From Jeotgalibacillus sp. S-D1 (lineage in GTDB: Bacteria > Bacillota > Bacilli > Bacillales > Jeotgalibacillaceae), in the NCBI RefSeq assembly GCF_004358665.1, contig NZ_SMZR01000004.1, forward strand, positions 124,001 through 188,000: 64,000 nucleotides of DNA, read 5' to 3'. Of the stretch, positions 23,912-31,463 are shown one piece after another (within the stretch, counting starts at the first letter, position 1; every line of letters begins with the position of its first letter). The notes beneath the pieces were generated by a model that saw only the letters and a list, made by a program, of their open reading frames with translations, ran no database searches and was not told where the DNA came from. A program made the position numbers and the translations under genes.

Positions 23912-24499
23912 ATGTATACGAACAAAATCTTATTCAGTTTGGCAGCGGCATCCGTTTTGCTGGTGGCAGCAGGCTGTTCAGACCAATCAGAAGAAGGGTC
24001 AAATAATAACGAGCACGATCAGCATGTAGAGATGAGTGAAAATGAGTCTATAGAAATGGATCACAGCATGCATTCCGGTTCAGGAGAACTACCTGAAGGG
24101 CTGCAAGAAGCAGCTGACCCAGCCTATGAAGTGGGCAGCAAAGCGTTGATCAATACAGACCATATGCCCGGTATGAACGGTGCTGAGGCTGAAATCAGCG
24201 GTGCTTTTGACACCATCGCCTATGCCGTTACCTATACCCCGGCTGACGGAGGAGAGCCTGTTGAAAATCATAAATGGGTGATTCAGGAAGAATTAGAAGG
24301 TCTCGGAGATGAACTGCTTGAACCGGGAACCGAGGTAACTCTTGAGGCTGATCATATGGAGGGTATGGATGGCGCTGCCGCTGAAATCGTATCAGCTGAA
24401 AAAACTACAGTATACATGGTTGATTTTGTGCCAACTGACAGCGAGGAAAAAGTAGAAAACCATAAATGGGTCACTGAAAACGAATTATCCCTTGAATAG
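23912..24499 (+). CDS. YdhK-like lipoprotein with two DUF1541 domains
   Basis: A lipoprotein (lipobox VAAGC, Cys ~22) with a His/Met/Glu-rich linker (HDQHVEMSEN, MDHSMHS) and two tandem copies of the DUF1541 domain. Copy 1 (~75-130) contains TDHMPGMNGAEAEI and ENHKWV; copy 2 (~140-195) contains ADHMEGMDGAAAEI and ENHKWV. The His/Met pattern suggests copper or silver binding, and the family often travels with copper-resistance genes in Firmicutes, but no copper genes are adjacent here. The start follows AAAGGGAGG. It is followed by a terminator. Confidence 0.82.
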   Translation: MYTNKILFSLAAASVLLVAAGCSDQSEEGSNNNEHDQHVEMSENESIEMDHSMHSGSGELPEGLQEAADPAYEVGSKALINTDHMPGMNGAEAEISGAFDTIAYAVTYTPADGGEPVENHKWVIQEELEGLGDELLEPGTEVTLEADHMEGMDGAAAEIVSAEKTTVYMVDFVPTDSEEKVENHKWVTENELSLE

Positions 24500-24553
24500 T
24501 ATAATAATATTTATGATTTCTTTATGTGGATGGGACAAAACTCATTGAATTAC

Positions 24554-24588
24554 AAAAAGAATGTCCAAATTTAAGGACATTCTTTTTG
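24554..24588 (+). terminator. Terminator after the DUF1541 lipoprotein
   Basis: AAAAAGAATGTCC and GGACATTCTTTTT arms surround a 7-nt loop; the symmetric A and T runs allow action both ways. Confidence 0.85.
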
Positions 24589-24633
24589 TTGTGCAGAATC
24601 CTTTTTGGATTTCCCGTAACATTTTAACGCCTA

Positions 24634-24763
24634 GGTTCATTGGAGCGGAAGGCGGCGACTCCTGCGTGACACAGCGGGAAGGGTGAGACTGTTTGATGCG
24701 GCAGCATCAAGGAGGCTCACCTCCCGCCACGCGGAAAGCGACCGCCTGTAGCGGAAATGAACC
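24634..24763. repeat. Dispersed G+C-rich palindromic repeat, copy A (130 bp)
   Basis: Bounded by terminal inverted repeats GGTTCATT and AATGAACC. Inside are nested complementary arms: GAGCGG with a near-complement of the right end, GGCGG with CCGCC, GGGTGAG with CTCACC, and a central TTTGATGC/GCATCAA hairpin. The element is much richer in G+C than its flanks. A second, closely similar copy lies at 57786-57913 in the same orientation. It has no coding capacity; a shadow frame crosses it. It occupies most of the 400-bp gap between the DUF1541 and acetamidase genes. Confidence 0.85.
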
Positions 24764-24850
24764 GGTCCCTTTTTGGAGAAACAGTCAGTGTCTCTATAAT
24801 GTCCCAGCCTCATATTTAAATTAAATTGACGAAATAGTATGTAAATTATT

Positions 24851-24878
24851 TTGGTAAACAACTGTTATAGAGTACAAT
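24851..24878 (+). promoter_or_regulatory. Candidate promoter of the acetamidase gene
   Basis: TTGGTA, a 16-nt spacer and TACAAT lie 37 bp before the start codon. Confidence 0.4.
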
Positions 24879-24914
24879 GGAAGAAAATAGTATTTCGGAG
24901 AAAGGATGAGCATA

Positions 24915-25868
24915 ATGTCTGCGACACACAGCTTAAAAGCTCAAAATGATTATTTGCACGGTTCGTTTAGCAGAGAGTATCAGCCCATTATTACCATTAA
25001 CTCCGGTGACTCAATTAAAATGAACACGATCGGTCTTGAATGGGGCTATTCCCATGCCGACGGAAGGAAGGAAAAGTTTGAATCGCGGGAAGATGAACAG
25101 GGTCTGGGCCATCCCCTGATCGGCCCGATTGAAGTTAAAGGAGCCAGGCCGGGAATGACGCTTGAAGTAAAAATAAATGAACTGATTCCAAGCTGGTACG
25201 GCTGGAATGTGGCGGGAGGAAGCAACGGCTGGCACAATATAAGTCTCGGGCTTTCTGAAGTGCCTCAAATTAAGTTAGACTGGGAACTCGACCGGGAGGC
25301 AATGACAGGATCAACACAAATTGGAGACCGGACCTTTACTGTTCCGCTCACTCCATTTATGGGTGTAATGTCAACCGCGCCTTCTGAAGAAGGATGCCAT
25401 TCAACTATTCCGCCACGTTATTGCGGGGGCAATATAGACTGTAAAGAACTGGTTAAAGGAAGCGTGCTGTATCTTCCTGTAGCGGTTGAGGGTGCTATGT
25501 TTTCAGTAGGGGATGGTCACGCTGCCCAGGGAGACGGGGAGGTCTCCGGGACGGCTATTGAATGTCCAATGGACGAAGTCAATCTCACCTTAACCATCCA
25601 TGAAGATCTTACGTTGGAAATGCCGCGTGCCAATACCCCGTCAGGATGGATTACATTCGGATTTAACGATGATTTGAATAAAGCGACGGTTATGGCACTT
25701 GATGGGATGCTTCATTTTATGCAGGAAACCTTTGGGCTTGATAAAACGGAGGCGATGGCGATCGCCAGTGTTTCAGTTGATTTAAGAATCACCCAGATTG
25801 TTAACGGTGTAAAAGGTGTTCATGCTGTCCTGCCTCATGGGGTGATACAACAGATTTCCAACAAGTAG
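24915..25868 (+). CDS. Acetamidase/formamidase family protein
   Basis: The FmdA/AmdA family hydrolyses short amides to the acid and ammonia in the cytoplasm. The 317-residue protein has the family's substrate-and-metal region: GHPLIGPIEVKGARPG, TAPSEEGCHSTIPPRYCGGN, and SVGDGHAAQGDGEVSGTAIEC with Asp/His residues. I choose ATG 24915 because the ATG at 24906 directly abuts the GAGAAAGG box. Released formate would suit the formate dehydrogenase island 22 kb away, but no linkage is shown. It is monocistronic, followed by an exceptional hairpin. Confidence 0.88.
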   Translation: MSATHSLKAQNDYLHGSFSREYQPIITINSGDSIKMNTIGLEWGYSHADGRKEKFESREDEQGLGHPLIGPIEVKGARPGMTLEVKINELIPSWYGWNVAGGSNGWHNISLGLSEVPQIKLDWELDREAMTGSTQIGDRTFTVPLTPFMGVMSTAPSEEGCHSTIPPRYCGGNIDCKELVKGSVLYLPVAVEGAMFSVGDGHAAQGDGEVSGTAIECPMDEVNLTLTIHEDLTLEMPRANTPSGWITFGFNDDLNKATVMALDGMLHFMQETFGLDKTEAMAIASVSVDLRITQIVNGVKGVHAVLPHGVIQQISNK

Positions 25869-25924
25869 AGTAATAATTAAGCTAAGCGTTTACAGGAAAC
25901 ATAATAGAAAAATAATTGTGTAAA

Positions 25925-25990
25925 AAACATACTAAGATTAATGGGCACCATCATCGACGGATGATGGTGCCCATTAATCTTAGTATGTTT
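25925..25990. terminator. Perfect 31-bp-stem hairpin between convergent genes
   Basis: Bases 25925-25955 are exactly complementary to 25960-25990 around the tetraloop GACG. The outer AAA/TTT ends give only a 3-nt U-run in each direction. It lies between the acetamidase stop and the convergent lipoprotein stop, so bidirectional termination is the simplest role, but the stem is far longer than any other terminator in the window. Confidence 0.7.
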
Positions 25991-26069
25991 ATGCTGAGTT
26001 TTGTCTTGAAAAATAGAGGAAAATCTTTCAATATGTCGAAATGTAGAATAGTGGTTAACCAGGAGCTCT

Positions 26070-26510
26070 TTATAATTCAAGCTGCTGAATCTGATCTAAA
26101 AGCTGGGTCATCTCATTAATCACAGAAAAAATTTCTGTGTTTTGCAGCTTTTCTACGGACAGTTCACCGCTTTCCATGGCTGTATCAATCCCGTTAAGCA
26201 GCTGTTCGTTTTTTTCAACGACTGAATTGTGAAGATCTGCTGCAATAGAGGGTTCTTCAAGGTCATTGAACTCATTTATATTAGCTTTAAGTGTGGTTAT
26301 TTGTGCCTCTAATTCCGCCTTTGCGTCGGGATTCGTTGCGGCATCCTGAAGCAGCGAAGGGGCATTTTCCCCAAAGTCTTGAAGTTCATTTATATATTCT
26401 GTAGATTCATTCGCATAATTTAATGAACTGTTTACTTCTTCTAAAATTGAGCAGCCGCCCAAAACAAAAAGTGAAATTGCAAATAGTGTGGTGCAGAGAA
26501 TTTTTTTCAT
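26070..26510 (-). CDS. Lipoprotein, DUF6376-like
   Basis: The ATG at 26510 is preceded by AAGGAGAACTG; a longer frame upstream has no site. It encodes 146 residues: a Lys-started hydrophobic signal with lipobox VLGGC (Cys ~19), then a fully helical acidic body (SILEEVNSSLNYANES start, ELEAQITTLKANINEFNDLEEP middle, LDQIQQLEL end). From memory it fits the DUF6376 family of Bacillus lipoproteins, whose function is unknown. Its stop faces the acetamidase gene across the 31-bp hairpin. Confidence 0.65.
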   Translation of the reverse strand: MKKILCTTLFAISLFVLGGCSILEEVNSSLNYANESTEYINELQDFGENAPSLLQDAATNPDAKAELEAQITTLKANINEFNDLEEPSIAADLHNSVVEKNEQLLNGIDTAMESGELSVEKLQNTEIFSVINEMTQLLDQIQQLEL

Positions 26511-26585
26511 TTTGCAGTTCTCCTTTACGTAGTATATAGCTATCATAACATTAGAATGTATTAAAACAGAAAAAGGATGATGACA

Positions 26586-27314
26586 ATGTTAATTGGGTAT
26601 GTACAGGAAATCACCCGTCACCCTGTTAAATCCTTTCAAGGGGAAACTGTTCATCAATCATATGTTATGAACTATGGCTTATACGGAGACAGAAGTCATG
26701 CATTTAAAGATGATTCCAGAGTGAATAAATATCTAACCATTACGCAGTGCCCTCAAATGGCTCAGTACGAGGCGCGTTTTCATCAAAGAGATTCTCTTGG
26801 TTCCTATCCTGATATACAAATTACAACACCTGACAAACGGCTGTTAAATTGGAAAGATCCTGAACTGAAAAAGGAAATGGAACAACTCTCAAACCGTCCG
26901 CTTACTCCTGTCGCATATACTCCTCAGCATGTTCCGATCGGGGCACTTGAAGAAGCGCATCTTTTGCTGATTACCGATGCTTCACTTGATAAACTTTCGC
27001 AAATGAGAGGAAGTCAAGTTGATGGAAGAAGGTTCCGTCCGAACATCTTAATAAACTTAATTGATAAAAAGCCCTTTGATGAAGAGAAGTGGATTGGGAA
27101 ATATTTGTTGATAGGGAAAAAGGTCAAGATAAGCCTGTCCTCCTTATGCAGCAGATGTATGATTATCACAGTGGATCCGAAAGATGGAACAAAGGATCCT
27201 GCACTGCTTAAAACGATTGCCAAGGAAAAGAACAATGAATTTGGTGTCTATGCTTCTGTTGTTCATACAGGGGAAATAAGTGTGGGAGACGAAATTTATC
27301 TTTTGGATGAATAA
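26586..27314 (+). CDS. MOSC domain protein
   Basis: The 242-residue chain opens with the MOSC N-terminal beta-barrel (GYVQEITRHPVKSFQGE) and carries the MOSC core GLYGDRSHAF, RRFRPNILI and the late LCSRCMI with the conserved cysteine, ending GDEIYLL. MOSC domains bind sulfur or molybdopterin cofactor in Moco sulfurases and amidoxime-reducing enzymes, so a role with the Moco island is possible. The start at 26586 follows AAAGGATGA; two ATGs upstream are worse placed. It leads a probable three-gene operon with a PPOX protein and a GNAT. Confidence 0.85.
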   Translation: MLIGYVQEITRHPVKSFQGETVHQSYVMNYGLYGDRSHAFKDDSRVNKYLTITQCPQMAQYEARFHQRDSLGSYPDIQITTPDKRLLNWKDPELKKEMEQLSNRPLTPVAYTPQHVPIGALEEAHLLLITDASLDKLSQMRGSQVDGRRFRPNILINLIDKKPFDEEKWIGKYLLIGKKVKISLSSLCSRCMIITVDPKDGTKDPALLKTIAKEKNNEFGVYASVVHTGEISVGDEIYLLDE

Positions 27315-27339
27315 GTTTTCCGTGTAAGGAGCAGAAGGA

Positions 27340-27978
27340 ATGTGCGATAAAAAACGATTTCAAAAGGTGATTCATTCACAGATTGAACTCGAGTCCATTG
27401 TGGGAAAACCAAGTGAGCTGGTCAAAAGAAAGGTCATTCATTCGATTGATCAGCACTGCAAAGATTTTATTAATAAATCACCATTCGTAATTTTATCTAC
27501 AGCAGATGACGCGGGGTTTTGTGATGGATCTCCCCGCGGGGATATGCCGGGGTTTGTAAAAATTATCAATGAAAACTGCCTCGTTATTCCAGATAGACCG
27601 GGTAATAAACGGATGGATTCAATGAGAAATATTATAGCCAATCCTAAAATCGGCCTTCTTTTTATCATTCCGGGTTTGGGAGAAACGCTTAGGATAAACG
27701 GAAGTGCCCAGCTGATTCAGGATGAAGAGATCCTACAAGAGATGGCGGTTAAAGGGAAAATACCTAAGATCGCCATTGCAGTAGAGGTTGAGGAATGTTT
27801 TATACATTGTGCAAAAGCATTTAAACGTTCCGGTCTATGGCAGCCGGATACGTGGCTGGATTCTGGTGATGTGCCCTCTGCAGCGAAAATATTGAATGAA
27901 CATGCGAGGCTTCCGGATTACACGGTCGAAAAAATGGAAGCAAGATTAGAAAAAGGCTATATGGAACGGCTGTATTAA
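27340..27978 (+). CDS. Pyridoxamine 5'-phosphate oxidase-family FMN protein (MSMEG_1061-type)
   Basis: A split-barrel flavin-binding protein of 212 residues. Visible features are FVILSTADDAGFCDGSPRGDMPGFV (~42-66), VIPDRPGNKRMDSMRNI (flavin-phosphate contact) and GLLFIIPGLGETLRINGSA. I match this to the MSMEG_1061-type subfamily of PPOX-like proteins from memory; the substrate is unknown and it is unlikely to be PdxH itself. ATG 27340 follows AAGGAGCAG, 25 bp after the MOSC stop. Confidence 0.8.
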   Translation: MCDKKRFQKVIHSQIELESIVGKPSELVKRKVIHSIDQHCKDFINKSPFVILSTADDAGFCDGSPRGDMPGFVKIINENCLVIPDRPGNKRMDSMRNIIANPKIGLLFIIPGLGETLRINGSAQLIQDEEILQEMAVKGKIPKIAIAVEVEECFIHCAKAFKRSGLWQPDTWLDSGDVPSAAKILNEHARLPDYTVEKMEARLEKGYMERLY

Positions 27979-27999
27979 AAAAAGATGGAGGTGACACTC

Positions 28000-28512
28000 G
28001 TGTATCAAGTGAGAAAATTAGAATTGCATGAACATCCGTTTTTACTGGAAATGCTATATGAATCTATTCATATACCTGAAAACAAGCCTGAAATAAATGA
28101 ATTGCTAAATAGCAACGGACTGAAAAAGTACAGTGAGAACTGGGGCAGACCAGGAGATAATGCTCTGGCTGCTGTCGATGAGGAGGGTCATATGCTTGGA
28201 GCTGTCTGGTATCGATTGTTTTCACAAGACGAGCCTGGGTATGGCTTTGTGGATCAGCACACACCTGAGCTGGGAATGGCCATCAGGGAATCTGAACGGG
28301 GAAAAGGCGTTGGTTCACTGTTAATGAGTGAGATTATTAGACTTGCTAAAGAGCAGCAATACGATGCCTTATCCCTGAGTGTAGATCCGGAAAACACATA
28401 TGCGGTCAGATTGTATAAGAAATTCGGCTTTGTGAAAACGGGAGTGTCAGGAACCTCTGACACAATGGTGTGCAATGTTCATGAAGTCTATGAATTAGTG
28501 AAGAAGAACTAA
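28000..28512 (+). CDS. GNAT family N-acetyltransferase
   Basis: Transfers acetyl from acetyl-CoA to an unknown amine. The 170-residue chain has the CoA-binding motif ESERGKGVGSLLM (~100) and the C-terminal SVDPENTYAVRLYKKFGF motif B. I prefer GTG 28000, since the ATG at 27985 is part of its GGAGGTGA binding site. It follows the PPOX gene after 21 bp and is probably in the same operon. Confidence 0.85.
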   Translation: MYQVRKLELHEHPFLLEMLYESIHIPENKPEINELLNSNGLKKYSENWGRPGDNALAAVDEEGHMLGAVWYRLFSQDEPGYGFVDQHTPELGMAIRESERGKGVGSLLMSEIIRLAKEQQYDALSLSVDPENTYAVRLYKKFGFVKTGVSGTSDTMVCNVHEVYELVKKN

Positions 28513-28575
28513 TTTCTAGAAACGTTTTTTTACATAATCGATTATCTGGAACATAATGAACTGGAGGGATTTATC

Positions 28576-29565
28576 ATGATCAACACAGCGCTTTTAAGCA
28601 GATGGCATGTGCATGCAGACGACTATGAAAAAGAAGCGAATGACAACCCGGCTATCTCTATACAGGCGGTATGGGATGATGATACAGAGAGAGGCAAGGG
28701 GTGGGCGAAGGAGCTTGGTGTTCCGTTTCATGCGGATCTGGATGCTCTTTTAGCGGATCGATCCATACATGCGGTAATCGTCGATACACCAACTGCTGAT
28801 CACAAAGAAATCATTTTGAAAGCAGTTGCCCACGGCAAGCATATTTTCAGTGAAAAGGTTTTAGGGCTTACTGTGGAGGAGTGCCAAGAGATTTTTGAAG
28901 CGGTCGATCGAAATAATGTGTCACTAATGCTTTCACTTCCAAGGTTATGTGAGGGTTATTATCTTCTTGCTCAGGATATGCTTGATAAGGGATTGCTTGG
29001 GAAACTTGCCTCGATTCGATGCCGTGTAGCCCATAATGGAGCAGTTCCATCCCAAAAAAATCCGGCAGGATGGCTGCCTGATCATTTTTTGAAAAAAGCT
29101 GGAACAGGCGGCGGGGCATTGATTGATCTCGGTGCTCACCCTATTTATCTGACAAACAGGCTTGCTGGAAAAGCAAGAAGTGTCTCAGCAAGATTGCATC
29201 ACTTTCTTGGACATGAAGTAGACGACCAGGCTGCAGTGATGGTTGAGTATCAGTCCGGGGCACTCGGAATAATCGAAGCTGGGTTTGTTTCGGAAGGTTC
29301 ATTTTACCTTGAGCTTCACGGCACAGAGGGCATATATATTACAGATGGCAATCATGTGCGATATAAAAGCATTCACGTCAACAACGGAGATTGGGTTGAG
29401 GCACCGGAACTTCCGGATAATCTGCCGAGTGCGATGCAGCAGTGGGTAAACCAAATTGAGCATGGTACGGAAGCTCCGATTACAAGAGAAGACATGCTGA
29501 ATCTTACATTAATGAATGTTTTAGCTAAAAGCTCAGATCAAGAAGGAAAAAGAATTGAGCTGTAA
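28576..29565 (+). CDS. Gfo/Idh/MocA family oxidoreductase
   Basis: An NAD(P)-dependent dehydrogenase-like protein of 329 residues. Evidence is the Rossmann-type N-terminal half with AVIVDTPTADHKEIILKAV and the EKVLGLTVEE segment (GFO/IDH EKP-like motif, here EKV), then the C-terminal alpha/beta domain with GGALIDLGAHPIY. The usual GxGxxG is replaced by an ALLSRWHVHADDY start, a variant I recall in a Bacillus subgroup. Without the canonical Lys of EKP the catalytic role is uncertain. The start follows CTGGAGGG. A terminator follows. Confidence 0.82.
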   Translation: MINTALLSRWHVHADDYEKEANDNPAISIQAVWDDDTERGKGWAKELGVPFHADLDALLADRSIHAVIVDTPTADHKEIILKAVAHGKHIFSEKVLGLTVEECQEIFEAVDRNNVSLMLSLPRLCEGYYLLAQDMLDKGLLGKLASIRCRVAHNGAVPSQKNPAGWLPDHFLKKAGTGGGALIDLGAHPIYLTNRLAGKARSVSARLHHFLGHEVDDQAAVMVEYQSGALGIIEAGFVSEGSFYLELHGTEGIYITDGNHVRYKSIHVNNGDWVEAPELPDNLPSAMQQWVNQIEHGTEAPITREDMLNLTLMNVLAKSSDQEGKRIEL

Positions 29566-29572
29566 AAGGATA

Positions 29573-29608
29573 AAAACACCATTCACGCTTCGGCGGATGG
29601 TGTTTTTT
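29573..29608. terminator. Bidirectional terminator between convergent genes
   Basis: AAAACACCAT and ATGGTGTTTTTT arms with an inner CGCttcgGCG tetraloop. It serves the Gfo/Idh/MocA gene and the minus-strand DMT transporter. Confidence 0.88.
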
Positions 29609-29612
29609 GTGG

Positions 29613-30497
29613 TTATCCTTTATTAATGCTGACTGCTGCCGGCCTCTTAACTGAGGAAAGAACCAAAATGGCACAAAACACAAACCCAATGCCAATCCAG
29701 GATAAAAGCGATAGCGATTCTCCGATAAGGAAAACTCCTAAGAGGGCAGCGGTTAAGGGTTCCGCAAGTGCGAGCGTTACGGCGGTAGAAGCCGGAACTC
29801 TTTTAAGGCCGGTCGCAAACAATAAATAAGCTGCAGCTGTTGCAATCATGCCAATATACAGACTGATTATTAGACCCCTTAATTCAACTAGCCAGCTCAG
29901 ATCAAAAAAGATAAGAAGCGGTGCTAAAAAAATACCACTCAGTGTAAACACCACTCCAACCACAGTATCGGGTGGATGCGTCATTAGAAGTTGCTTGCTC
30001 ATTATGGTATAGCATGCAAAAGATAATCCTGCACCAAGAGCTAATAGAATGCCAGATGGGTTGATAACAACCGTTCCCTGACTGGAAAATAATAAGATGC
30101 AGCCGAGGATAGCCAAAGCGGTAGCCGCCCACCAGCTTTGGGAAGGAATTCTTTTATAAAAAGACCATTCCAGAATGCCGGCAATAATTGGTGCGCTCCC
30201 AATGGCGACCACAGTGCCAACAGCAATCCCGGTCATGCTAACTGCCGAAAAAAAGAAGGGCTGATAAAAAGCCATGCTAAGTGCGGCAATGAAAACAGAC
30301 TTCAAGGGCCAATTATGAACGGAAAACTTGCCCTGTAAAGAAATGAGCATCAACAAGCTAAGACCGCCAATTGCCAGTCGCATTGCACCAAAGGCAATTG
30401 GGTGAGTGGAATCGGGTGCATATGCCTGCGCAGTGCCTGTCGTCCCCCATAATACCGCTGCAAATAATACATACAAAATAGAAGATCTCCCAGTCAT
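29613..30497 (-). CDS. DMT-superfamily (EamA) transporter
   Basis: An integral membrane carrier of 294 residues with about ten helices arranged as two EamA repeats (repeat 1 with LWGTTGTAQAY and PIAFGAMRLAIGG, repeat 2 with VVGVVFTLSGIFLAP and ALAEPLTAALLGVFLIGE). Such proteins export amino acids, nucleobases or other metabolites; the substrate is unknown. The ATG at 30497 follows GGGAGCGGGG. It ends at the shared bidirectional terminator. Confidence 0.87.
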   Translation of the reverse strand: MTGRSSILYVLFAAVLWGTTGTAQAYAPDSTHPIAFGAMRLAIGGLSLLMLISLQGKFSVHNWPLKSVFIAALSMAFYQPFFFSAVSMTGIAVGTVVAIGSAPIIAGILEWSFYKRIPSQSWWAATALAILGCILLFSSQGTVVINPSGILLALGAGLSFACYTIMSKQLLMTHPPDTVVGVVFTLSGIFLAPLLIFFDLSWLVELRGLIISLYIGMIATAAAYLLFATGLKRVPASTAVTLALAEPLTAALLGVFLIGESLSLLSWIGIGFVFCAILVLSSVKRPAAVSINKG

Positions 30498-30671
30498 TAG
30501 CCCCGCTCCCAACCCATTTAAATATAAATTATTTGCCTGTCTTTAGAATTTCCTATATATAAATGCAGAACGTTACATTTAAGATGCCATGATAGATGAA
30601 TCTTTTTCCGGCGTTTTGCTTTAATTTGAAGAAAAGTGACCGATAATGCAGAAGGGTCCACACTTTCACAC

Positions 30672-30698
30672 AAAAATCCCCTCTCAAATGAAAGGGGA
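30672..30698 (-). terminator. Minus-strand terminator
   Basis: Read on the minus strand, TCCCCTTTC and GAGAGGGGA arms are followed by TTTTTGTG, directly downstream of the unknown gene at 30705. Confidence 0.75.
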
Positions 30699-30704
30699 GG
30701 CATT

Positions 30705-31331
30705 TTATAAATTTGTATAGTCTTCCTTAATTATTTTCATAACTGCCCCCATCGTTTGCCCTTTAAATGAATCGGGGACAGATTTATTAATGGGATTTTT
30801 ATAGTATAGAATATCTTTTTCTTTAATGTAAGTGTAGCCGAGGGTTCCGAGCGAATGCTGCATGGATTCGGAAATGTTTTTCGATTCGGTGTACTCGTAA
30901 AAGTAGGGTGTAGGTAAAATCGTAACATCAACGTCACCCAGCTCGGTCTGGACAATAAACAGATCATTTGGCGATTGGCAAATCCATTGTCCCTTAGAAT
31001 AAATCGAGATTCCTGAATTTTCAAGCGAAGAAATGCCACCCAGGTTTACTCCAAACACATCATTAATAAGAGTGCGTACCAGCGGACCATTTTTATGTAC
31101 TTCATTTTCTTCTATTTTTCGATCAAGCAGCTGAATTTTTGGAAGAGAAGGGGTCGGAGATTCATCGGCCAACGGATTATACTCCTCGTAACGATGTGAA
31201 ATTTCCACTAGATTAATATTAAAGACTTGGTTTACAATCGAATAAATACGAGATGGAGTAACTTTAGTTTCATTTGTGATAAGAGAATCCATTTTTTCTG
31301 CTTTTGTTAATGTTTCAAATAATGTATTCAT
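30705..31331 (-). CDS. Unrecognised protein, 208 aa
   Basis: I do not recognise this family. ATG 31331 follows ATGGAGGTTAG, so the longer frame to 31379 is not needed. The protein is soluble, with no signal or membrane segment. The N-terminal half has two similar-looking segments, RIYSIVNQVFNINLVEISH (~28) and PLVRTLINDVFGVNLGGISS (~82), about 54 residues apart, suggesting an internal duplication of a helix-strand unit. The C-terminus holds ILPTPYFYEY and SFKGQTMGAVMKIIKEDY. It has its own terminator and is divergent from the nucleotidyltransferase downstream on the plus strand. Confidence 0.6.
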   Translation of the reverse strand: MNTLFETLTKAEKMDSLITNETKVTPSRIYSIVNQVFNINLVEISHRYEEYNPLADESPTPSLPKIQLLDRKIEENEVHKNGPLVRTLINDVFGVNLGGISSLENSGISIYSKGQWICQSPNDLFIVQTELGDVDVTILPTPYFYEYTESKNISESMQHSLGTLGYTYIKEKDILYYKNPINKSVPDSFKGQTMGAVMKIIKEDYTNL

Positions 31332-31463
31332 GCTAACCTCCATTAGGCAGTTGATAAAAAGATTGTAGCATGAAAGCAATGAGGAAAAAAATAACTTTAC
31401 TTAATCAGAAGGGTTCCAAAGATCTGAAATTATACTGAATATAGTGGCATAGGAGTGGTGAGG

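Noticed and set aside
24720-24755. cre-like core in the palindromic repeats
   Set aside because: CGGAAAGCG resembles a cre half but belongs to the repeat arms in both copies.
24637-24861. 74-codon minus-strand frame at repeat copy A
   Set aside because: It is produced by the palindromic repeat; no binding site and not conserved in copy B.
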